In this document: piece by piece, positions 1 to 5,329 of the stretch
How positions within the stretch are numbered: position 1 is the stretch's first letter
Layout of the letters: each line of letters opens with the position of its first letter
Assembly (NCBI GenBank): GCA_020348625.1
Contig: CP070752.1
Coordinates: 320,351-327,520, forward strand
Source of the DNA: Deltaproteobacteria bacterium
GTDB lineage: Bacteria; Desulfobacterota; DSM-4660; Desulfatiglandales; B25-G16
Length of the DNA: 7,170 nt
Direction of reading: 5' to 3'
Notes under the pieces: model-generated
Databases searched by the model: none
Seen by the model: only the letters and a program-made list of their open reading frames with translations
Told to the model about the DNA's origin: nothing
Position numbers and translations under genes: made by a program

Positions 1-54
1 TAATAAAATATGTTCTTTCTCAACTCGTCGGTTTGAGGCCGATAAAAAATGCTT

Positions 55-1095
55 TTAGCCGGCACCCATTACCTCTCGTACGCACTCCAGCGTTCTGTGA
101 ATGTCTTCTGAATCGATACCGTAATGGGTGACCATTCGAAACCGGGATGGCCCCGGATGTGAACACTTGATTCCCCTTTCGTCAAGTCCTTCCATGAATT
201 CCTTAGGCGTAGGTTGGTCCGCGATGAAATCAAAGAACAGGATGTTCGTCTTGATCCTCTCTACATCAATGGATAGTCCAGGGATTTCGGCGATTCCCTC
301 CGCCAGGTGACGGGCATTCGCATGGTCCTCTGCCAGCCGGTCCACCATCTCATTCAGGGCTGTAATCCCTGGTGCAGCGATGACACCGGTCTGGCGCATG
401 CCCCCTCCTAATACCTTGCGGGTTCTGATCGCTTCGGCGATGAATTCTCGCGAACCGCAAATTACCGAACCCACAGGAGCCGAAAGCGCTTTTGACAAAC
501 AGAAGATGATGGAATCAACGTTTTTTGTGAATTCACTAACCTCTACACCGAGGGCAATACTTGCGTTGAATATTCGAGCACCATCCATATGCACCCGGAC
601 GCCATGGCGTTTGGCGAGTATCGCTACCGAATCAATATATTCCGGTAACAACGGTGAGCCGTTGCATCGGTTATGGGTATTCTCGACGCATATAAGTCGG
701 GTCCGCGGAAAATGAATATTGTCACCGCGTATAGCAGCCTCTATCTCCCCTAGGTCCATTGTACCGTCAGCCTGGTTTGGGATAGTATGGGGGAATATAC
801 CGCCGAGGGCGGACATGCCGCCGGCCTCGTAGAGAAACATATGTGACTGATCGCCCAGCACCACCTCTTCTCCTCTGGCGCAGTGAGTGAGCGTGCATAC
901 CAGGTTACCCATGGTCCCACTGGAAACGAGAAGGGCTGATTCCATTCCCACTCGCTCTGCTGCGATTTCCTGCAGGTGGTTCGTAGTCGGATCCTCTCCG
1001 TATACGTCATCGCCCAACTCGGCATGGTATATCGCCTCTCGCATCGAAGGCGTCGGCAAGGTAACGGTGTCACTCCTGAGATCAATGATCTTCAT
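55..1095 (-). CDS. ltaE: Low-specificity L-threonine aldolase (PLP-dependent)
   Basis: Cytoplasmic enzyme of PLP fold type I that cleaves L-threonine and L-allo-threonine to glycine and acetaldehyde. The 346 residues are close to the E. coli enzyme (about 333). Visible family marks: the N-terminal IDLRSDTVT; a phosphate-binding SSGTMGN near 59-64; His85, expected to stack on the cofactor; ENTHN at 138-142; HMDGARIFNA at 169-178, with Asp171 for the pyridine nitrogen; the Schiff-base Lys202 in CLSKALSAPVGS; and GGGMRQTG at 230-237. The lysine is followed by Ala-Leu-Ser where E. coli, as I recall it, has Gly-Leu-Gly, a mild variation. The ATG start is supported by GGGAGA at 1102-1107, six bases upstream. 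It is the last gene transcribed in the window, 132 bp after the DUF3786 gene, so it may have its own promoter. Family assignment is firm; stereospecificity cannot be read from sequence. Confidence 0.95.
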   Translation of the reverse strand: MKIIDLRSDTVTLPTPSMREAIYHAELGDDVYGEDPTTNHLQEIAAERVGMESALLVSSGTMGNLVCTLTHCARGEEVVLGDQSHMFLYEAGGMSALGGIFPHTIPNQADGTMDLGEIEAAIRGDNIHFPRTRLICVENTHNRCNGSPLLPEYIDSVAILAKRHGVRVHMDGARIFNASIALGVEVSEFTKNVDSIIFCLSKALSAPVGSVICGSREFIAEAIRTRKVLGGGMRQTGVIAAPGITALNEMVDRLAEDHANARHLAEGIAEIPGLSIDVERIKTNILFFDFIADQPTPKEFMEGLDERGIKCSHPGPSRFRMVTHYGIDSEDIHRTLECVREVMGAG

Positions 1096-1227
1096 CAGCT
1101 ATCTCCCAACACTTCAAAGACTTTAAAAGACCTCTTGCCCGAGCCAGCAAAACTACCTGTCACTGTTGTACCATTCTTTGGTCCTGATCGAATGGCTCAC
1201 TCTCCTCCGGGTTTGGTCTTCGTTCCT

Positions 1228-1836
1228 TCACCTTTCAGAAGTTATCAGCTTTATTATCTTGGTGGCCGTGTGCTCTGCCACATCAGCAAGACCGTCAACA
1301 GGCATGAATGCCTCCGCATTGGCCCCAAAAAGACAGGTGACCGTTGCTAGGAATTCCTCATTTGAGGCGTAGAATACATAGCAGAGCGGTATCTTAGGTA
1401 AGGGGAAAAGGATACATGAAAAATCGCCTCCCAACCCCCCGTTCTCATGACCGTCGAACGATTCAATCACTCTTTTCTTGGATTGCTGTATATGCTTAAC
1501 GTAAGGAACTAGGCTGCTCTCGGCGCGAAGGGCAAAGGCGCCTTGGTACGGCATACTCCCCTTCAAGTCCCGAAAGGATTTGAAGGGCTCAAGTTGAGCC
1601 GGTTCCTTACGCGCATTTCTCGCATAAAGCGCTATGAGAATACCTTCTGGTCCGGTAATCACTTCGCCGGCCAGTGTTATACCATCGGGCCGGATCTCAC
1701 AGCACTCCCCAAACGCCCTGAATGAGAAGATATCATTTTCCCGGGAGGCCGGGAGCATTTGCTCCATCTCTTGGGGCAGGTGATCGTATAGCTCCTTCAG
1801 ATAAGCTCGTTGTATCTTGAGAAGGTTGCCGCTCAT
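1228..1836 (-). CDS. DUF3786-type protein, function unknown
   Basis: A 202-residue soluble protein with no signal peptide or membrane segment. From memory its layout fits DUF3786, a family common in Desulfobacterota and other anaerobes: an N-terminal helix (about 4-25), a central F.AFGE.CEI region, a YARNA helix followed by FKSFRDLKGSMPYQGAF, a GGLGGDFSCI glycine-rich loop, then FPLPKIPLCYVFYASNEEF and a C-terminal helix starting CLFGANAEAF. Relatives are sometimes found with corrinoid or iron-sulfur proteins, but no cysteine cluster occurs here, so no cofactor role is claimed. I chose ATG 1836; an in-frame TTG lies at 1845, and an in-frame TAA closes the frame further upstream. No Shine-Dalgarno sequence precedes either start. 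The start overlaps, as ATGA, the stop of a possible 45-codon ORF, so translation may be coupled or leaderless-like. The gene is likely real; the family call is from pattern memory only. Confidence 0.75.
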   Translation of the reverse strand: MSGNLLKIQRAYLKELYDHLPQEMEQMLPASRENDIFSFRAFGECCEIRPDGITLAGEVITGPEGILIALYARNARKEPAQLEPFKSFRDLKGSMPYQGAFALRAESSLVPYVKHIQQSKKRVIESFDGHENGGLGGDFSCILFPLPKIPLCYVFYASNEEFLATVTCLFGANAEAFMPVDGLADVAEHTATKIIKLITSER

Positions 1837-1970
1837 GACGTGCAATTCACTATTTGGATCTTCAGGGGCCCGAATCGTGACTGTAAAGCGGACTTACAGA
1901 GGATTGCGTCAGCTGCCCCTGTGACCCCGGCAAAAGCACAGCCGTATGGTGCTAGAAGGTGTAATTTCAT
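1833..1970 (-). CDS. Possible 45-residue ORF coupled to the DUF3786 gene
   Basis: An ATG-started frame of 45 codons ends in TGA, overlapping the ATG of the DUF3786 gene by the ATGA arrangement typical of translational coupling. The product begins MKLHLLAPYG, is moderately hydrophobic, has three cysteines (residues 11, 25 and 43), and resembles no family I know. No convincing ribosome binding site precedes its ATG. It would account for the missing Shine-Dalgarno in front of the DUF3786 gene, but an overlap of this kind can arise by chance. Treat it as a weak candidate. Confidence 0.2.
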   Translation of the reverse strand: MKLHLLAPYGCAFAGVTGAADAILCKSALQSRFGPLKIQIVNCTS

Positions 1971-1993
1971 CGTGATTGGTTGGGTTCAAGCAA

Positions 1994-2069
1994 AGGGAAT
2001 CAGAAGGCAAGGCTCAAGCTGCGATTCCCTGCATGAGCTCCAGCCGTATTACTGGAGGGAATCTCATGC
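1994..2069 (-). promoter_or_regulatory. Alternating complementary arms able to form competing hairpins
   Basis: The spacer after the zinc-ribbon gene holds AGGGAATC at 1994-2001, its exact complement GATTCCCT at 2023-2030, and AGGGAATC again at 2056-2063. The middle arm can pair with either neighbour but not both. Inside, CTCCAG (2038-2043) pairs with CTGGAG (2052-2057) across an 8-nt loop, and GCATGAG (2031-2037) pairs with CTCATGC (2063-2069). In the minus-strand RNA, one state has the GCATGAG/CTCCAG hairpin plus a downstream hairpin with a 21-nt loop; the other extends the CTCCAG stem with GATTCC/GGAATC and excludes both. No U-tract follows, so neither is a standard intrinsic terminator. 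The repeats are seen directly; the switching is inferred. Confidence 0.45.
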
Positions 2070-2077
2070 GCGTGTTT

Positions 2078-2242
2078 TCAGCTTTTCTTGGAGGTTATGG
2101 TTTGAAAGGCGGTAATCTGCTGTTTCACCCTCGTGCTCTTACATTGGGGGCACCTGAATTTCTTCTTGCCGTATTCGGAAACCGGAATTGCCACGGTGAA
2201 CGGCTTATTGCACTTTTCACACATGAACTCATATATGGGCAT
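2078..2242 (-). CDS. FmdB-family zinc ribbon protein (54 aa)
   Basis: This short gene opens with MPIYEFMCEKC, the hallmark of FmdB-type regulatory proteins with a single zinc ribbon. Cysteines come as two CxxC knuckles, Cys8/Cys11 and Cys31/Cys34 (CPQC), the expected four ligands for one zinc ion. The tail is lysine-rich and ends SKKS. Family members are typically 50-110 residues; this one is at the short end but intact. FmdB was named from a formamidase operon where a regulatory role was suggested, yet the molecular function of most members is unknown, so I claim only zinc binding. The start is strongly supported by AGGAGAGG (2249-2256 on the opposite strand) six bases upstream. A good sigma-70 promoter lies about 50 bp before the start, so it probably begins its own transcript, possibly continuing into the DUF3786 gene 241 bp downstream. 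Confidence 0.88.
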   Translation of the reverse strand: MPIYEFMCEKCNKPFTVAIPVSEYGKKKFRCPQCKSTRVKQQITAFQTITSKKS

Positions 2243-2260
2243 GGGAAACCTCTCCTAACA

Positions 2261-2273
2261 GATGAGACTCATC
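2261..2273. promoter_or_regulatory. 13-bp palindrome in the fmdB leader
   Basis: GATGAGACTCATC has perfect 6-bp arms around one central base. It lies between the predicted transcription start (about 2285) and the ribosome binding site, only 4 bp from the latter. It could be an operator for a dimeric regulator, or a small hairpin in the mRNA leader with too tight a loop to be stable. The palindrome is directly visible; the role is inferred. Confidence 0.35.
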
Positions 2274-2291
2274 AATGTTATACCTTAATGA

Positions 2292-2320
2292 ACAATACGG
2301 TTTTTTGCCAGTATTGTCAA
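2292..2320 (-). promoter_or_regulatory. Sigma-70 promoter for fmdB with embedded inverted repeat
   Basis: On the minus strand a perfect TTGACA (2315-2320) is followed after exactly 17 bp by TATTGT (2292-2297), 4 of 6 matches to the -10 consensus. It is the best promoter in the window. The start of transcription would fall near 2285, giving a leader of about 43 nt before the fmdB ATG. A perfect 7-bp inverted repeat, ACAATAC and GTATTGT, spans 2292-2298 and 2311-2317, covering the -10 and part of the -35 box. That is where a repressor would act, though an A-rich spacer hairpin is also possible. Confidence 0.55.
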
Positions 2321-2379
2321 TGTATTCTGCGTTGTTTCAAGTGCAAATCATAGCACGCTAGAATCCCTTTTTTCTTCAT
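2317..2379 (-). CDS. Possible 20-residue leader peptide with strong RBS
   Basis: An ATG-started frame of 20 codons, beginning MKKKGILACY and ending QRRIH, follows a near-perfect Shine-Dalgarno GGGAGG (2384-2389) at short spacing. It is the strongest ribosome binding site in this part of the window, yet it serves only this tiny frame. The TGA stop overlaps the -35 hexamer of the fmdB promoter. It is basic (Lys2-4, Arg17, Arg18) and matches no peptide I know. It could be a leader peptide, a small protein, or the remnant of a decayed gene whose translation start survived. Confidence 0.3.
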   Translation of the reverse strand: MKKKGILACYDLHLKQRRIH

Positions 2380-2420
2380 ATGACCTCCCTTTGCTGGCCC
2401 ACCGGATCTGGTTTCCCCTG

Positions 2421-2476
2421 GAGTTCAGAACTCAAACAGGATATCTCCCCTGTTTAGCCTAACGGGCACGTACCCG
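2421..2476. repeat. Cluster of three adjacent inverted repeats
   Basis: Three palindromic units follow one another just after the stop of the 69-residue gene. GAGTTCAGAACTC (2421-2433) has 6-bp arms around one base. AAACAGG (2434-2440) and CCTGTTT (2449-2455) form a perfect 7-bp stem with an 8-nt loop, abutting the first. CGGGCACGTACCCG (2463-2476) is nearly self-complementary. None is followed by a T-run on either strand, so they are not textbook terminators. They may end transcription, protect an mRNA 3' end, or bind proteins. Confidence 0.5.
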
Positions 2477-2493
2477 AATATGGCACTAATATC

Positions 2494-2703
2494 CTATTTC
2501 TTTTTCAGGTCCGCAATCATCTCTTTGACTATAGCAATAACGTTGCCGCCCGTTTCCCGGGCAATACGATGGGCCTCTTCAACGATGGTAGCCGCTTGAT
2601 CTCGAAGCCTTTCGGGGGGCGGGACAACAAGGTTCTCCCTCTTATACTGCCACACCAATAAGCGGATAGCCAAGCGCTCTTCCTGTTGCCGTATGAACCC
2701 CAT
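2494..2703 (-). CDS. Small helical protein of unknown function (69 aa)
   Basis: A charged, soluble protein with no cysteines and no signal or membrane segment. It starts MGFIRQQEERLAIRLLVWQY, predicted as an amphipathic helix to about residue 23. A proline-rich turn follows (VVPPPERL, 26-33), then a second helix with EEAHRIARETGGN (42-54) and a third ending in ADLKKK. I recall similar small proteins beginning with an F-I-R/K-R/Q-QEE motif in Desulfobacterota, but cannot name the family and propose no function. The ATG at 2703 has only a weak AAAAGG three bases upstream, so initiation is poorly supported, although no better in-frame start is obvious. The gene stands alone, 139 bp after the VOC gene and 251 bp before fmdB. 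Confidence 0.6.
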   Translation of the reverse strand: MGFIRQQEERLAIRLLVWQYKRENLVVPPPERLRDQAATIVEEAHRIARETGGNVIAIVKEMIADLKKK

Positions 2704-2752
2704 GTACCTTTTCTCGTGTCTTCATTTCACGGATATGTATTACTGGTGCGCG

Positions 2753-2780
2753 AGATTACGCAGGAAGGCAGGCTTTCCAA
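2753..2780 (-). promoter_or_regulatory. Candidate promoter for the 69-aa gene
   Basis: Minus-strand TTGGAA (2775-2780) and TAATCT (2753-2758), separated by 16 bp, each match four of six consensus bases. This would place transcription about 45 bp before the ATG at 2703. The match is modest and could be chance in a 139-bp spacer. Confidence 0.25.
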
Positions 2781-2842
2781 GATGATCAGCCAGCAGGCAC
2801 ATCGGCTTAGCAGAAAGCCTGGCAAGCCTAAGGCTCGGGAAT

Positions 2843-3229
2843 TCATCCAGCCCTTTCCTTAATCTCAAAGAGATTCCCATCGTAATCGGCAACGAACAGA
2901 AGCAGGGAATCTCCCTTTTTTATTCGGTTTACCGTAAGGGCCATATCCCGGCACTTTCGAATAAACTCCTCTCTGTTTTCCACCTCGAGACAGAGGTGTA
3001 AAAAAGGGGGCCTGTTTTCCGCAGGCGTTTCGGGCACAAACACCTCAATCAGCATGTTATCGTTTCCATAGGTGATTACGGTACATCTCTGGGCTACATG
3101 AAATATTGCTTCCGCAAGATCCTCGCTCAGCAAAGAGGCTTTGATCTTGGCTAATCCGAGAATCTTACGGTAGAACCGGTCTGCGTTTTCCTGAGATCTG
3201 CATACAACGGCGACATGATGCACTTTCAT
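2843..3229 (-). CDS. VOC-superfamily (glyoxalase-fold) protein
   Basis: The 128 residues match one VOC domain made of two beta-alpha-beta-beta-beta modules. The first runs from HHVAVVCRSQENADRFYRKILG (helix ending near 25) to MLIEVFVP (59-66); the second from FLHLCLEVENREEFIRKC (76-93) to YDGNLFEIKE (116-125). His5, Glu62, His78 and Glu122 stand where methylmalonyl-CoA epimerase and glyoxalase I carry metal ligands, so a divalent metal site is plausible. The substrate cannot be named: the superfamily includes epimerases, lyases, dioxygenases and resistance proteins. ATG 3229 overlaps the TGA of the TIM-barrel gene by four bases and GGAG lies five bases upstream, so the pair is almost certainly co-translated and probably shares a pathway. 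Fold is firm; reaction unknown. Confidence 0.88.
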   Translation of the reverse strand: MKVHHVAVVCRSQENADRFYRKILGLAKIKASLLSEDLAEAIFHVAQRCTVITYGNDNMLIEVFVPETPAENRPPFLHLCLEVENREEFIRKCRDMALTVNRIKKGDSLLLFVADYDGNLFEIKERAG

Positions 3230-4026
3230 GCTTGCTCCTTCATCATTTCGGAAAACTTGTCCCTGCTGAGCCTCAGATAGTCCTTGTCTCGTGAGAATAC
3301 CTCAAAGGTTACGGTCTCGTCATATCCGGTTGCCTTCAGTGCCTTGACCACCTCTTGAAAATCGATCACCCCGGCTCCGATAGGCAGGTGGTCATCGGCC
3401 TTGCCGAGATTGTCGCTCGCGTGGACATGGTAGATCCGGTCGGCAAAGCGTTCTATAAATTCAACTGTTCTCCTTCTGCCGGCGCTTCCTATCTGTCCAT
3501 GCCCCGTATCCAGAGTGAGCCTGAGTGTTGGGAATCTCTCGAAGACCTCAACGAAGTCCTCCGCATTTACAAGGCTGTAGTATTGAGGGAACATATTCTC
3601 AATGCAAAGGCAAAGCCCAAGGTGATCGGCCTTCTCCACGACAAGCTCCAGGCTCTTGAGGAGGTATTCCTTCACCTGTTCCATCACAAACACGCCCAGG
3701 CCCCTTACCGTGCTTGGATGAACCACGACCTTAAGCGGTTTCAGTTCAGCAGCAGTGTCAAGAGAATCGAGTACCTCGGCCAAGGATGCGTCTCTCAGCC
3801 GATCGGTGAGGTCGGCGGTGGACACGAAAGTCGGTAGGTGGCAGACTAAGTGCATATTGTGGCGGTCCAAGGCCTTCAGTAACTCCGCCTTTTTTTCACG
3901 GATGACGCGATAGTGTGCTTGCGGTGGATCCATAGCAAGCTCCAAGTAGTCAAATCCCAAGTCCGAGAGTACCGCGAGCTCGTCAAGGACAGGTCTGACG
4001 GGAAAATTCATGGCTCCATACAACAT
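3226..4026 (-). CDS. Sugar-phosphate isomerase/epimerase-type TIM barrel
   Basis: A 266-residue metal-dependent TIM barrel of the xylose isomerase-like / AP endonuclease 2 family. It opens MLYGAMNFPVRPVLDELAVL, and strand-end ligands appear in order: Glu29 in YLELAMDPP, His63 (CHLP), His103 (VVHPS), Glu143 (CIENMFPQ), Asp173 and His176 (LDTGHG), His202 (VHASDN), Asp211/His213 (DDHLPIGAG) and Glu242 (FEVFS). This matches the zinc-ligand pattern of endonuclease IV, but most relatives of this length without a DNA-binding role act as sugar or inositol isomerases, epimerases or dehydratases; I favour that and cannot name a substrate. ATG 4026 gives the normal N-terminus despite a poor ribosome binding site. 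It begins 41 bp after the OmpA-type gene and overlaps the VOC gene by four bases; together they resemble two-enzyme modules for a small carbonyl or sugar substrate. Confidence 0.9.
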   Translation of the reverse strand: MLYGAMNFPVRPVLDELAVLSDLGFDYLELAMDPPQAHYRVIREKKAELLKALDRHNMHLVCHLPTFVSTADLTDRLRDASLAEVLDSLDTAAELKPLKVVVHPSTVRGLGVFVMEQVKEYLLKSLELVVEKADHLGLCLCIENMFPQYYSLVNAEDFVEVFERFPTLRLTLDTGHGQIGSAGRRRTVEFIERFADRIYHVHASDNLGKADDHLPIGAGVIDFQEVVKALKATGYDETVTFEVFSRDKDYLRLSRDKFSEMMKEQA

Positions 4027-4067
4027 CGGGTGTTCTCAACTTCTTTCAGCGCTTTCATGCAATTTCC

Positions 4068-5087
4068 CTACTTTCTTGAAACCGGCACAATCTCCTTTGG
4101 AATGAGTACGATTTCAATGCGCCGGTTCTTAGCTCTGCCTTCCTCGGTCTCATTACTAGCTACTGGTTGGTACTCACCGTAACCTGTACCCGAGAGAATC
4201 TTCGGGTCAATACCGATTTTCTCCTGCAGGTACCTGGCAACCGTGGTAGCTCGAGCCGCCGAGAGCTCCCAGTTGGTGGCATACTTCTTTTTAAGCTCAG
4301 GTCCAATAGGAACGTCGTCAGTGTGGCCCTCAATGCTAATAGCCCTATCCTCCACATTTAACAAGACGTTCCCCACCCGCTCGAGCACCTCAAGCCCCTG
4401 GGATTTAATCGTAGTTTTTCCGGAGTCAAAGAGGATTTCGTCAAGCATATTCACCTTGAGCTTTCCTTTTAGCTGGGTAATGGTAATCTCGCCTTTGTCG
4501 ATCTCTGACTTCATGTTTTCGAGCAGGGATTCATATGTGCCCCTCATCTGGAGAATTTCTTCCTTTCTCTGGCGCTCTATGGCGTCGGCCTTTTCTTGGA
4601 GAGCCGCGATCCGCTCTTGAAGGTTGGTGTTATCCGCGGTGAGGGCTCTCGTCTTGTTTTCCAGATCCTCGTTTTTTTCTTTCAGAAGGGCGTTTTCCTT
4701 TTTTAGGTCCGCCACATGACCCCTAAGGTCGACGATGTTCTTGCTCAGGGTATCCGATTTGGACTTCAAGATCTCCTCCAGTTGGAGGTTATCCTCGCGG
4801 AGGATAGCGATCTCCTTTCCAAGAGAAACGGTTTCGAGCTCCAATTCGCTTTTCGCCTCCGCTAGATCGCTCTTGGTTGTTTGAAGTTCGGCCACCTGTT
4901 TTTCAAGGGCCTCTTTTTCTTTCTTCAGCCGTTCATGATCGGACCTCAAGGCTGCCAGTTCACTGGAAAGACTTTGGCTTTCCTCCACCTTCACCATATA
5001 GTCCTTTTTGCTGACCACACAGCCACCCATAGTAAGAACGCTGATCGTTAGCACTATGATGCAGGCCATTTGCTTCGTGCAGTTCAT
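4068..5087 (-). CDS. OmpA-family peptidoglycan-binding lipoprotein with coiled coil
   Basis: A 339-residue predicted lipoprotein. The signal (1-22) has a hydrophobic core ACIIVLTISVLTMGG and the likely lipidated Cys23; Met at -3 makes the lipobox slightly atypical. Residues about 38-198 are a charged heptad-rich coiled coil (LKKEKEALEKQVAELQ and similar). A C-terminal OmpA/MotB-like domain (about 211-329) follows with ILFDSGKTTIK, EGHTDDVPIG (253-262), NWELSAARATTVARYL (272-287), GTGYGEYQP and AKNRRIEIVL; the TDD aspartates and NRR arginine are the usual diaminopimelate contacts. It probably spans the periplasm from membrane to peptidoglycan. I chose ATG 5087 because AAGGAGG lies six bases upstream and the lipoprotein signal starts there; an in-frame ATG at 5111 would add eight charged residues. 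It has its own 242-bp upstream spacer. The four final residues after VLIPKEIVPV add nothing recognisable. Confidence 0.93.
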   Translation of the reverse strand: MNCTKQMACIIVLTISVLTMGGCVVSKKDYMVKVEESQSLSSELAALRSDHERLKKEKEALEKQVAELQTTKSDLAEAKSELELETVSLGKEIAILREDNLQLEEILKSKSDTLSKNIVDLRGHVADLKKENALLKEKNEDLENKTRALTADNTNLQERIAALQEKADAIERQRKEEILQMRGTYESLLENMKSEIDKGEITITQLKGKLKVNMLDEILFDSGKTTIKSQGLEVLERVGNVLLNVEDRAISIEGHTDDVPIGPELKKKYATNWELSAARATTVARYLQEKIGIDPKILSGTGYGEYQPVASNETEEGRAKNRRIEIVLIPKEIVPVSRK

Positions 5088-5191
5088 CGGTCCCTCCTTT
5101 TTTTGCTCCATTGCTCAAGGTTAGAAGAAAATGCTTCGGTGCAGGACAACTAACCACAACGTTTCTTACCCTACCAGAATTAGATTACGAA

Positions 5192-5207
5192 TACAAATTT
5201 TCTGCCA
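5192..5207 (-). promoter_or_regulatory. Weak sigma-54-like promoter before the OmpA-family gene
   Basis: The minus strand reads TGGCAGAAAATTTGTA. TGGCA at -24 and TTG at -12 sit at the canonical spacing, but the normally essential GC at -12 is GT. Transcription would begin near 5182, about 95 bp before the start codon. A sigma-70 alternative, TTGTAT with TAGGGT 17 bp on, overlaps it. Neither is strong. Confidence 0.2.
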
Positions 5208-5329
5208 GGATTGGACCCGATGTCTTAATGTAAGGGGAAGGATTCCGTATCGAGGTGCCTTGTGGGGGAAAACACACCGGACTCATTGGGCGAGGAAGTC
5301 AGCTCAGTCGCGATTCAGGCTCTAACTAC

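Noticed and set aside
1..54. Possible terminator after threonine aldolase (T-run in GCATTTTTTATC, then TCGG/CCGA arms)
   Set aside because: Only a 3-bp stem precedes the T-run and the 4-bp stem follows it, so the order is wrong for an intrinsic terminator.
380..715. 111-codon plus-strand frame (and others across 887-1350)
   Set aside because: Antisense to the threonine aldolase or spilling over its start; no ribosome binding site or recognisable domain.
1976..2353. 125-codon plus-strand frame
   Set aside because: It covers the zinc-ribbon gene in antisense and both palindromic regulatory regions, and its protein has no recognisable features.
2815..2835. Palindrome AGCCTAAGGCT and repeated AAGCCT after the VOC gene
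   Set aside because: Arms of 5 bp with a 1-nt loop cannot form a stable hairpin and no T-run follows; too weak to call a terminator.
3355..3837. 160-codon open frame on the plus strand
   Set aside because: It lies wholly antisense to the well-supported TIM-barrel gene, shows no family resemblance, and is explained by codon structure of the opposite strand.
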